A stretch of DNA of 39,743 nt, from NCBI GenBank assembly GCA_026388095.1, contig JAPLKL010000042.1, forward strand, positions 1-39,743. The letters run 5' to 3'. The position numbers and the translations under genes were made by a program. The notes beneath the pieces were generated by a model. That model did no database searches. It had not been told where the DNA came from and saw only the letters and a list, made by a program, of their open reading frames with translations. The DNA is from Elusimicrobiota bacterium (lineage in GTDB: Bacteria; Elusimicrobiota; Elusimicrobia; UBA1565; UBA9628). This document shows positions 1 through 5,957 of the stretch, piece by piece (position 1 is the stretch's first letter; each line of letters opens with the position of its first letter).

Positions 1-58
1 GGCCGGCAAACACGAGGTCCGCCCCAGATGCATTTCCGCCGGCCTTCGGCCGTCGGTT

Positions 59-83
59 CCGCGCGACTCTGCGAGTCGCGCGG
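59..83. repeat. GC-rich perfect hairpin downstream of the phospholipase D-like gene
   Basis: An 11-bp perfect inverted repeat (CCGCGCGACTC / GAGTCGCGCGG) with a 3-nt loop TGC. It lies about 100 bp beyond the stop of the minus-strand phospholipase D-like gene. No T-run follows on either strand, so it is not a standard intrinsic terminator. I see no gene in positions 1-178. Confidence 0.5.
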
Positions 84-132
84 CCGGTTTATGAACCCAA
101 GCCCATGCGGCCGGGACTTTTTACGAGAGGCT

Positions 133-160
133 CAATACTTAATTCGAAAGATAAGTATTG
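133..160. repeat. AT-rich inverted repeat after the phospholipase D-like gene
   Basis: A perfect 9-bp inverted repeat, CAATACTTA at 133-141 and TAAGTATTG at 152-160, separated by 10 nt. It is conspicuously AT-rich against the local GC background and sits 19 bp past the stop of the minus-strand gene. It could form a 3'-end RNA hairpin or be a protein-binding site; there is no T-run to call it a terminator. Confidence 0.4.
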
Positions 161-178
161 TGTCCCCGAATTCCCCCG

Positions 179-1459
179 CTACTGCCGGGCCAGCTCGCGC
201 AGCTCGCTCTTAAAGCCCTGCTCGAAGCGCTCCACGTCGGCGATGACCCGGTTGACGGCCGTGAAGGTCCCGTTCTCCAGATGCTGCACCGCTGTGAAGT
301 GGAGCGTCTCGGCCGTGATCGGCTCCGAGGCGGCGAAGTCCGCCGCGAAGAGCTTGCTCTCGAGCTCGCGGGCCAGCTCGCCGCCCGTGAACTCCATGGA
401 GATCTCGTCCTGGGCCTCCTCGAGCATGGGCATCATGTTGGCCGAGCCCACGCTGGCCCAGGCCCCGTCCACGGACAGGGCCTTGGTGTGGGACATGCCG
501 GGCCGCTCGTAGACCTTGACCCCGGCGGCCAGCAGCCGCGCGTAGTGGTGCCGGGCGCCGGCCTGCGCGGAGAGGTGGACGTTGTTCTTGGAGAAGACCA
601 CGCGCACGTCCACGCCCCGGGCCGCGGCGCGCTCCAGGGCGGCGAAGACCCTGGAGTCCGTGAAGAAGGCGTTCTCCACGTAGACGTGGCCGCGGGCCGA
701 GTCGATCCGTGCGATGTTGGTGTCGCGGATGCCGTGGCTCTCGCCCCGGCTCGGGTCGGTGAGGTTGAGCCGCGCCACGGTCCCGGTCCAGCCCTCGCCG
801 CTGGCGGCCGGCGGCGAGGCCGGGCCGGGCCTGCCGTCCGACTCTTCCCAGCTGCCCGCGAAGGCCTGCTCCAGCAAGGAGACGATCTCCGGCCCCTCGA
901 CCACGATGCCAACGTCGTGCCAGCCGTACTGGGTGTCCCCGGGTTGATAGCCGGTGATGATGCCCTTGCGGCCGTCCGCGGCCACCAGCTTGCGATGGTC
1001 CCTCTGGATGGGACCGTTGCCGTGGCGGAAGCGGTTGGAGGGCAGGACCTGGACCCCGGCGGCGCGCATCGCGTCGATCATCCCGGGACCGTACGGGTCT
1101 GCGGGGGCGGAGCGGTTGGAGCTGGTGTGATAATAGAGGCTGTCGATGAGGACTCGGACCGCGACGCCGCGTTGGGCCGCTTCGCCGAGCGCCTGCGCGA
1201 CCTTCCAGCCCTGCTCGTCCCCGTAGAAGGACAGGAACTCGACGCTCAGGCTGCTGCGGGCCTCCCGGGCCAGCCCGATGAGCTGGTCCTGGAGCTGCGG
1301 GCCGTCGATGAACACCTCGGCCGAGCGCAGCGGCACATAGGGGGTGGCCCCGGCCAGCAGCGCCCCTGAAGCCCAAGCCCCTGAGAGCCCGGCGGCCAAG
1401 AGCCCGGCCCAGACGGCGCACAGCCTGGTCACGGAACCCGTCTTCTGATTGGCGGACAT
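179..1459 (-). CDS. exported phospholipase D-like protein (two HKD motifs)
   Basis: A 426-residue member of the phospholipase D superfamily, probably a phosphodiesterase or phosphatidyltransferase acting outside the cytoplasm. Two HKD motifs are visible: HRKLVAAD at about residues 155-162 (H155, K157, D162) and HTKALSVD at 324-331 (H324, K326, D331), the second followed by GSAN, as expected for the paired half-sites that form one PLD active site. Residues 1-40 hold a hydrophobic stretch that looks like a signal peptide or anchor. The start is set by AGGAGG just upstream of the ATG at 1459. The upstream M48 protease gene ends 15 bp away on the same strand, so the two are probably co-transcribed from the R1 leader. 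Substrate (cardiolipin synthesis, lipid or nucleic acid cleavage) cannot be told from sequence. Confidence 0.88.
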   Translation of the reverse strand: MSANQKTGSVTRLCAVWAGLLAAGLSGAWASGALLAGATPYVPLRSAEVFIDGPQLQDQLIGLAREARSSLSVEFLSFYGDEQGWKVAQALGEAAQRGVAVRVLIDSLYYHTSSNRSAPADPYGPGMIDAMRAAGVQVLPSNRFRHGNGPIQRDHRKLVAADGRKGIITGYQPGDTQYGWHDVGIVVEGPEIVSLLEQAFAGSWEESDGRPGPASPPAASGEGWTGTVARLNLTDPSRGESHGIRDTNIARIDSARGHVYVENAFFTDSRVFAALERAAARGVDVRVVFSKNNVHLSAQAGARHHYARLLAAGVKVYERPGMSHTKALSVDGAWASVGSANMMPMLEEAQDEISMEFTGGELARELESKLFAADFAASEPITAETLHFTAVQHLENGTFTAVNRVIADVERFEQGFKSELRELARQ

Positions 1460-1473
1460 GATGAGCCTCCTGT

Positions 1474-2514
1474 TCAGCGAGCCTGGGACGCTTCGGGCCG
1501 GTAGTACTGCTCCCGTATCCCGGGAAGCCAGCCTTGCATCTTCTCGATCCTGCGGGCCGTGATGGGATGGACCTGGAGGTGCTTCTCGATCCTGCCCATC
1601 AAGCCTGGCGGCACGGGACGGGAGGTCTCCTGGAGCAGCCGGCTCCAGAACTCGACCCCCCGGGCCGGGTCATAGCCGGCCTTGGCCATCAAGACCAGGC
1701 CGATGCGGTCCGCCTCCTCCTCCTGCAGCCTGCTAAAGCCCGCCAGCAGCGCGCTCTTGCCCTGACCGGTGCCGATGCCGTAGATGGACTGGGCCACGGT
1801 GACGATGCGCGCCGCGTTGATAGCGGCCGGGACCACGGCCGGGATGACCACGGCCAGCGCGGGGGGGACGACCGCTCCGGCCGCGCTGAGCCCGCTTTCG
1901 ACGAGGATCAGCTCGGTGATGCGCTCGCCCAGGTGGCGGGCGACGGCATGGGCCATCTCATGGCCCAGGATGGCGGCCAGGCCGTCGTCGCCTTCGCTGA
2001 TGGTGAGCATCCCGGAGAGGATCCCGACCTTGCCGCCGGGCAGGGCGAAGGCCTGGTCCTGGTCTCCGGCCACGCCGTAGGCGCTGGTCGGACCCACATC
2101 GACGAGCTGGACCTCCCAGGTCCAATCCGGCCGGCCGGCGGCCGCGATCATCCGGGCGCTCACGCGCTGGACCATGGCCAGGCGGTCGGGGTCCTGCGAG
2201 AGCTTGGAGCCGGAGAGGAGGCGCTGATAGAGGAGACGGCCGATGTCCTCTTCCCATTTCTCCCTGAGCAGGAGGGGGCGATGGCGGCCGGTATAGGGCG
2301 CGCCCAAAGTGTGCTGATGCCACCACTGCTCGAGCTCCCGGCGCCGCTGGCCTTCGGCATGGGCTCCGGCCAGGGCGGTCCGGATCCTGGCGCCGAAGTC
2401 GGCCTCTCCCAGCGCCCGGGCGGCTTCCAGCGGCTGGGCCCGGAGCCCGGGCAGGGCCGCGGCCAGCAGGCAGGCCGCCAGCAGACCGGCGTTCCTTCTT
2501 CTCGACTCTCTCAT
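1474..2514 (-). CDS. exported M48-family zinc metalloprotease
   Basis: A 346-residue M48 peptidase. The zinc motif HEMAH is at residues 185-189 and the third-ligand region EEEADR at about 265-270, the standard M48 arrangement. The N-terminus (residues 1-26, RRR then a Leu/Ala-rich core ending LRAQ) is a signal peptide, so the enzyme should act in the periplasm, in the style of BepA/LoiP-like proteases that handle outer-membrane proteins. I chose the ATG at 2514 because GGAGG lies 6 nt upstream and the signal peptide begins there; reading further upstream (to 2604) would run through a transcription terminator. The gene is directly preceded by the R1 leader RNA, whose terminator ends about 30 nt before the start codon, so expression is probably controlled by attenuation. 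The PLD-like gene follows 15 bp downstream. Confidence 0.88.
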   Translation of the reverse strand: MRESRRRNAGLLAACLLAAALPGLRAQPLEAARALGEADFGARIRTALAGAHAEGQRRRELEQWWHQHTLGAPYTGRHRPLLLREKWEEDIGRLLYQRLLSGSKLSQDPDRLAMVQRVSARMIAAAGRPDWTWEVQLVDVGPTSAYGVAGDQDQAFALPGGKVGILSGMLTISEGDDGLAAILGHEMAHAVARHLGERITELILVESGLSAAGAVVPPALAVVIPAVVPAAINAARIVTVAQSIYGIGTGQGKSALLAGFSRLQEEEADRIGLVLMAKAGYDPARGVEFWSRLLQETSRPVPPGLMGRIEKHLQVHPITARRIEKMQGWLPGIREQYYRPEASQAR

Positions 2515-2544
2515 CCTTGCCTCCATGCGGCTGATCCGGACAAC

Positions 2545-2595
2545 AAAAAACGGGCTCCGCGGGATCAGGACGATATCCTGATTCCGCAAAGCCCG
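2545..2595 (-). terminator. intrinsic terminator inside the R1 leader
   Basis: Read on the minus strand, a stem of about 20 bp (base CGGGCT/AGCCCG, upper part TCAGGA/TCCTGA, one A-C mismatch and two wobble pairs) is followed by TTTTTTG. It lies between the R1 promoter and the M48 start codon, so it must be bypassed for the protease to be expressed. The first bases of the 5' arm are shared with the closing stem of the upstream RNA domain (2593-2597). Confidence 0.85.
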
Positions 2596-2702
2596 TGGGT
2601 TCATCCCGATATGGCGGGATCGCGTTTCACCCCGGGGCCGATCCCCCAGGTTACACGGTGCTGCCTGTCAAACTGCTGCCGACAGGGTCACGCCAAAGAA
2701 CT
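2545..2702 (-). ncRNA. R1: riboswitch-like structured leader RNA, copy 1
   Basis: A structured 5' leader of the M48 gene, matched by a second copy at 16881-17016. On the minus strand: a variable hairpin, then CACCGTG, a hairpin with a CCUGGGG/CCCCGGG stem and loop GAUCGG, the linker UGAAACGCG, a hairpin AUCCCG/CGGGAU with loop CCAUAU, then GAACCCACGGGC leading into a strong terminator. CCGUG (2654-2658) can pair with CACGG (2593-2597), closing both hairpins into one domain. That 3' strand overlaps the terminator base, so the two folds compete. The second copy differs by stem-preserving changes. I could not match it to cores I know (c-di-GMP-I/II, SAM, TPP, FMN, cobalamin, glycine, fluoride, T-box). 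Ligand unknown; a stand-alone RNA is the alternative. Confidence 0.65.
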
Positions 2703-2708
2703 GTCATG

Positions 2709-2737
2709 AGTGTAGCCCAAGGCCCTGAACAGGCCAA
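2709..2737 (-). promoter_or_regulatory. promoter of the R1 leader
   Basis: On the minus strand, TTGGCC (2732-2737), a 17-nt spacer and TACACT (2709-2714), placing the transcription start near 2702. The same TACACT box followed by CAGYTCTTT is found at the equivalent place before R2, which supports both as real promoters. Confidence 0.55.
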
Positions 2738-2759
2738 GGGCCGTCGGGCCCAGCCTGTC

Positions 2760-4271
2760 CTAGGTCTTTGGGCCCAGACCAGGCGCAAGAGCGCCGCCCA
2801 GCATGACCCGCGCGTTGTGGACGCAGTGGGGACAAGGCAGCATGAAGGCGGGAAACCGTCTGGTCCCGTACTGGTTGCGCTGCGGGTCGCCCCGCCAGAG
2901 CATGGCCCATTGCGAGACCTCGTCGCGCAGCGCGGGATGCTCCCGCAGGACCGCCAAGAGTTTCTTTTCCGCGCAGAATCTGTTGTCCGCGGAGCGCGCC
3001 TCGGAATCCGGCACGCGCTCCAGGCCTTCGGGGAGCGGGGTATCGGCCGGCAGGACTCGGAAGCGGCGCCCGCCTGCGGCATTGAGCCGCGCCTCCAGGC
3101 TGGCCTCAGCGCCCCCGATCACGGCCCGCAGCGTCTCGGGCACGCCGGAGAAGGCCACATACACGGTCCCATCCTTCATGACGAGAACTCCGATTATGCG
3201 CGCCACGCCCTCGAATTCGGGCTTGGTGATGTGGGGGATCTCCGCCTGGAGGGCGTCGCGGACCGCGAGCGCGGCTTGCCGCGCCGCAAGGCCGAACCGG
3301 AACGGGAAGGCCTTGCCGCCGCCGGAGCGGTGCAGGCGGGAGCTCCACTCCAGGCTCGCGGCGAATGCCTCGGCGGAAGAGAAGTCGAGCTTCTCGCCTG
3401 CAGGCAGGCTGGCATCATAGCGCGCCAACAGCTCTCGAGCGGCCTGGAGCACGCGGTCTTGCGCGGGGTCGGAGGCAGCCTGCTCCCGGACCGATCGGGC
3501 GGCCTCGGCAGGGCTCAGGCCCGGCTGATCGCGGAGCAGTCCGGCGTGCAGCCGTTCGCGCGCGGCCCGGAGTTCTTGGAATCCAGACTGGATATCCCGG
3601 CGCAGGTCCGCCAGAGGCCCCGGGGTTTCAAGAAGCTCTCGCGGGACCATGGCTTCGAGCTTGGCGAGTTGCCCGCGGAAATCAGAGGCCAGGATGATGT
3701 CTGAGGCGATCCCCGGGCTCGCTCTCCGCGGCGCGCCGACCGCGACGGCCTCCCGGCGTGGAGTCCCGTCGAAGAGCGCGGCGCCGGCGTCGGCCGCGTG
3801 CTCAAGGACCTTGTCCTCATCCGCCTTGCCGGCACCGGGCTTTTGAACACTGTCCTGGCCTGAAAAGTCCGCCTCGGTCAGGCCTGGAGTGAGTTCCGGC
3901 GCGCCGGCCGGCCCCGGCTTGGCCAAGACCTGCGCTTCGGCCGGCGGAGCGGACAAGACCGGGACCAAGCTCGGCGGCAAGACCGGGACATCCGTTTGCG
4001 CCGCCGCAGGCGTCAGCGGCTTGGGCGTCTGGGGCAAGGGCGAAGGGGTCGCCAGCGTCGGAGCCAGAAGTCCCGGCGACTTCAGGTCCAGCGAGCCGAT
4101 GGTCGTTGCCGAGCCGGAGACGTTGCTTCCGGCGCCGAGGCCCGGCGCCCCGACCGGATTCTGGAGGACCGGCACTTCGGCCACTTTCGGCCCGGCATAG
4201 GCCGGGCCGACGAGCCAGAGCGCGGCCCCGGCCAGCAGGCACGATCGCAAAGACATGATGGCGCGGCGCAT
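2760..4271 (-). CDS. exported protein with a C-terminal deaminase-like domain
   Basis: A 503-residue protein with a signal peptide (cut near AYA-GPK, residue 27), a long Pro/Ala/Leu low-complexity stretch to about residue 130, a helical, charged middle (190-320) and a C-terminal domain (about 320-503). That domain has a beta hairpin (GVLVMKDGTVYVAFSG, about 361-376), then FCAEKK (C433, E435) and LPCPHC (C480, C483). The CxE plus PCxxC pattern is the zinc and catalytic signature of the cytidine deaminase-like superfamily, to which many secreted bacterial deaminase toxins belong. I infer a zinc-binding deaminase fold; substrate is unknown. No immunity gene can be named next to it. The start may be the ATG at 4271 or 4256; a TATACT box ends 7 nt before 4271, so the mRNA may be leaderless. 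Confidence 0.6.
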   Translation of the reverse strand: MRRAIMSLRSCLLAGAALWLVGPAYAGPKVAEVPVLQNPVGAPGLGAGSNVSGSATTIGSLDLKSPGLLAPTLATPSPLPQTPKPLTPAAAQTDVPVLPPSLVPVLSAPPAEAQVLAKPGPAGAPELTPGLTEADFSGQDSVQKPGAGKADEDKVLEHAADAGAALFDGTPRREAVAVGAPRRASPGIASDIILASDFRGQLAKLEAMVPRELLETPGPLADLRRDIQSGFQELRAARERLHAGLLRDQPGLSPAEAARSVREQAASDPAQDRVLQAARELLARYDASLPAGEKLDFSSAEAFAASLEWSSRLHRSGGGKAFPFRFGLAARQAALAVRDALQAEIPHITKPEFEGVARIIGVLVMKDGTVYVAFSGVPETLRAVIGGAEASLEARLNAAGGRRFRVLPADTPLPEGLERVPDSEARSADNRFCAEKKLLAVLREHPALRDEVSQWAMLWRGDPQRNQYGTRRFPAFMLPCPHCVHNARVMLGGALAPGLGPKT

Positions 4272-4278
4272 CTTCGCT

Positions 4279-4284
4279 AGTATA
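4279..4284 (-). promoter_or_regulatory. -10 box immediately upstream of the 503-residue exported protein
   Basis: TATACT on the minus strand ends 7 nt before the ATG at 4271, so transcription should begin at or next to the start codon. No convincing -35 hexamer is visible and there is no ribosome binding site. Confidence 0.4.
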
Positions 4285-4404
4285 ACAGGAGACGCTGTAT
4301 TCTGCTACTGCCGGCCCGCCATCTTGACGGGGGGCGGGTTCCCTGCTGCACTTGTTAGGAATACTCAACAACTGTAAGGTGTGAATAAGAACAGCGTCTC
4401 TGAA

Positions 4405-4436
4405 TCGTCAGTGCTTGTCCGCGGAAATCTCTGTCA
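4405..4436 (+). repeat. short fragment shared with 11074-11105
   Basis: The stretch beginning CGTCAGTGCTTGTCCGCGG is found again at 11074 with one internal difference over roughly 28 bases. In both places it lies next to a copy of the dispersed repeat, but in a different order relative to it, so the surrounding non-coding DNA looks like shuffled or decayed duplicates. In one frame both copies read RQCLSAEIS, which could be the remains of a coding segment. Positions 4285-4511 hold nothing else that I can support. Confidence 0.55.
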
Positions 4437-4511
4437 CGGAGACGGAAGGCCGGGGCGCGGAGAAGCTCGCTCGGCGGTTCCTGGAGTGGGCGCAGTCGCG
4501 CTTGGCTTGAT

Positions 4512-4742
4512 GCCAGTCGACGTTCCCCCGGCTGATGAGTTCCACTCCGCCTAGCCGCGGCTCTGCCTCGACGTCTCTCTCCTGAAGTGACCCACCCGGT
4601 ACTGACGCACACTCCGGCGGCGTTTTGGCATTATAGCTCGAATCTCGGCCTTTGCCAGGCCCCCGCGGGGGCCTGGTCGGGGAAGTCGCTTACGATAAGG
4701 CCCATTCTGTTTGGAAACCAGCTTATTAGGACTACAATCCTG
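4512..4742 (+). repeat. dispersed repeat copy A, long form
   Basis: The core (4512-4626) starts GCCAGTCGACGTTCCCCCGG and matches copies B, C and D nearly base for base. The extension (to about 4742) carries ATTATA, a perfect palindromic hairpin, CGCTTACGATAAGGCCC and GACTACAATCCT, all of which recur after copy C. Within the core, the two halves (TCGACGTTCC... and TCGACGTCTC...) resemble each other, suggesting an old internal duplication. On the minus strand the core begins about 7 nt after a TATAAT box (4630-4635), so it may be transcribed as a leader towards the 503-residue protein gene. Confidence 0.8.
4655..4676. repeat. palindromic GC hairpin in repeat copy A
   Basis: A perfect 22-bp palindrome of the form CCAGGCCCCCG/CGGGGGCCTGG. 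The matching hairpin after copy C (10991-11014) has a different loop but the same stem, so the structure is conserved in the long form of the repeat. It may act as a terminator, though no long T-run follows. Confidence 0.5.
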
Positions 4743-4764
4743 GGATTGCCTTAGGCCGGGTTGC

Positions 4765-4794
4765 TTGACTTTCGAGCACAGGTCAGGCTACTCT
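4765..4794 (+). promoter_or_regulatory. promoter of the FlgO-like/CHAT operon, leaderless arrangement
   Basis: TTGACT (4765-4770), an 18-nt spacer and TACTCT (4789-4794). The ATG at 4802 begins 7 nt after the -10 box, so the transcript should start at or one base before the start codon. There is no ribosome binding site, consistent with a leaderless mRNA. Confidence 0.6.
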
Positions 4795-4801
4795 TGTCCA
4801 T

Positions 4802-5953
4802 ATGATTAGTATCGGACCTTTTATTCTCGCTTTGCTAGGTGCGGCTGCTCCCGCTCATGCCCGCGACAATGCCGGGATTCGAAGCCTTGAAAAGGCGCTC
4901 AAGAATCCGGTTGCGACCTTGGTCGGGAAACTTCACGGCAAGGTCTGCGTCATGGACTTCTCCGATCTTGCGCAGAAAGGCTACACATCGGAGTTCGGGC
5001 AAAAGGTCGCGGATTTGCTCTCCAATCATCTCGTCAACAGGAACAGGGGCGGCTACATGGTGATGGAGCGTCGTGAATTGGTCAAGATCACCCATGATTC
5101 CATCCTGATGATCGGCGACGATGAGGCGGCGATATCAGACCTGCAGAAGCAGGGCGGCATGGATGTGCTGGTCTCCGGCACCTACAGCGTGGCCGAGCCG
5201 GAGGTTTCCATCGACATCAAGGCCGTGGACGCTCACGGCGGCGGCCTGCTCGCTTCGGGAACGGCACGATTCAAGGTGGCCGAAGGCCTTAAGAGCATGC
5301 TGTCGCACCGCTTCAGGGAGTTGGGACCCGCCGAGCCGGAGGGGGCGCCTCCCGGCGCTGGAGGCCAGTCGGCGGCAATCCGGGAAACTGCCCCCAAACC
5401 GGCTCAGGATGCGACTGATGCGCATCCTGGCGTGGATGTCCTGGAACTGGAAACCGGGGTATTCTACGAGGGCGGAGATGGGAAACTCTACCCCCTGCGT
5501 GAGGGGATGGTGCTCAACGCCAAGGACAACTACGCCATCTACCTCAAGCCGCGCCAGCCCTGCTACGTCTATGTCTATCAGGTGGATTCCACAAGGAAGG
5601 CCTTCCGGCTCTTCCCCAACCCGGAATACTCCTCCGCATCCGGGCCTCTCGTGGAAGGCAAGGAGTACTGGATTCCGGAGGGGCGCGATTATCTGTATCT
5701 TGACGAAACCCGCGGCATCGAGGACCTCTACGTCTTCGCCACGCGCGCGCCAGCCCCGGCGCTCGAGGGCATCAAGGAAGCCAACAACGACTCCATCAAA
5801 GGAGTCATCCGCACCATGGGGGTGGCCGGCAGAAGGGGTGGCGAAGCGCCGGTCCGCACACGCGGCGCCCGCGGGGAGTCCATGGATCTTGTCACTCGCA
5901 AGCTCGCCGCCCAGGGCGACTTCTTCTACAAGGTCTCCTTCGTCCATCAGTAG
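4802..5953 (+). CDS. exported FlgO-like/DUF4384 protein
   Basis: A 383-residue exported protein. Residues 1-20 form a signal peptide (ends AHA). Residues 40-170 (CVMDFSDLAQ, LSNHLV, GGYMVMERRELVKI, DVLVSGTYSV) resemble the FlgO/CsgG-type fold that is common in outer-membrane or periplasmic assembly proteins. Residues 215-315 (YPLREGMVLNAKDNYAIYLK, CYVYVYQVD, RLFPNPEYSS, YLYLDETRGIEDLYVFAT) match DUF4384, a beta-rich domain often found beside peptidase or kinase signalling modules. It is the first gene of a two-gene operon: the CHAT protein begins 4 bp after its stop, so the pair probably works together, perhaps as a surface or periplasmic sensor and its protease effector. Partner and ligand are unknown. 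Confidence 0.75.
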   Translation: MISIGPFILALLGAAAPAHARDNAGIRSLEKALKNPVATLVGKLHGKVCVMDFSDLAQKGYTSEFGQKVADLLSNHLVNRNRGGYMVMERRELVKITHDSILMIGDDEAAISDLQKQGGMDVLVSGTYSVAEPEVSIDIKAVDAHGGGLLASGTARFKVAEGLKSMLSHRFRELGPAEPEGAPPGAGGQSAAIRETAPKPAQDATDAHPGVDVLELETGVFYEGGDGKLYPLREGMVLNAKDNYAIYLKPRQPCYVYVYQVDSTRKAFRLFPNPEYSSASGPLVEGKEYWIPEGRDYLYLDETRGIEDLYVFATRAPAPALEGIKEANNDSIKGVIRTMGVAGRRGGEAPVRTRGARGESMDLVTRKLAAQGDFFYKVSFVHQ

Positions 5954-5957
5954 CGCC

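Noticed and set aside
137-152. Similarity between TTATCTTTCGAATTAAG (minus strand near 150) and ATATCTTTCGATTAATG at 31088 as a shared regulatory motif
   Set aside because: Only two instances of about 11 matching bases in AT-rich intergenic DNA; too little to claim a motif.
158-1369. Long antisense reading frames across nearly every gene (for example 158-1369, 17444-19471, 31098-32741, 33502-34887)
   Set aside because: They lack ribosome binding sites and recognisable domains, show the compositional bias expected opposite GC-rich genes, and lie over genes with clear family matches.
2515-2604. N-terminal extension of the M48 protease to 2604
   Set aside because: It would be translated through the R1 terminator; the ATG at 2514 has a ribosome binding site and begins the signal peptide.
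2593-2658. R1/R2 as a c-di-GMP-I, FMN or SAM riboswitch
   Set aside because: Short resemblances (CACGGGC, GGGUGAAA, GGCCC) occur, but the invariant cores and junction order of these families are absent.
4528-4542. CTGATGAG in the repeats as a hammerhead ribozyme core
   Set aside because: No GAAA box or cleavage-site helix follows in any copy, so the match is to a short motif only.
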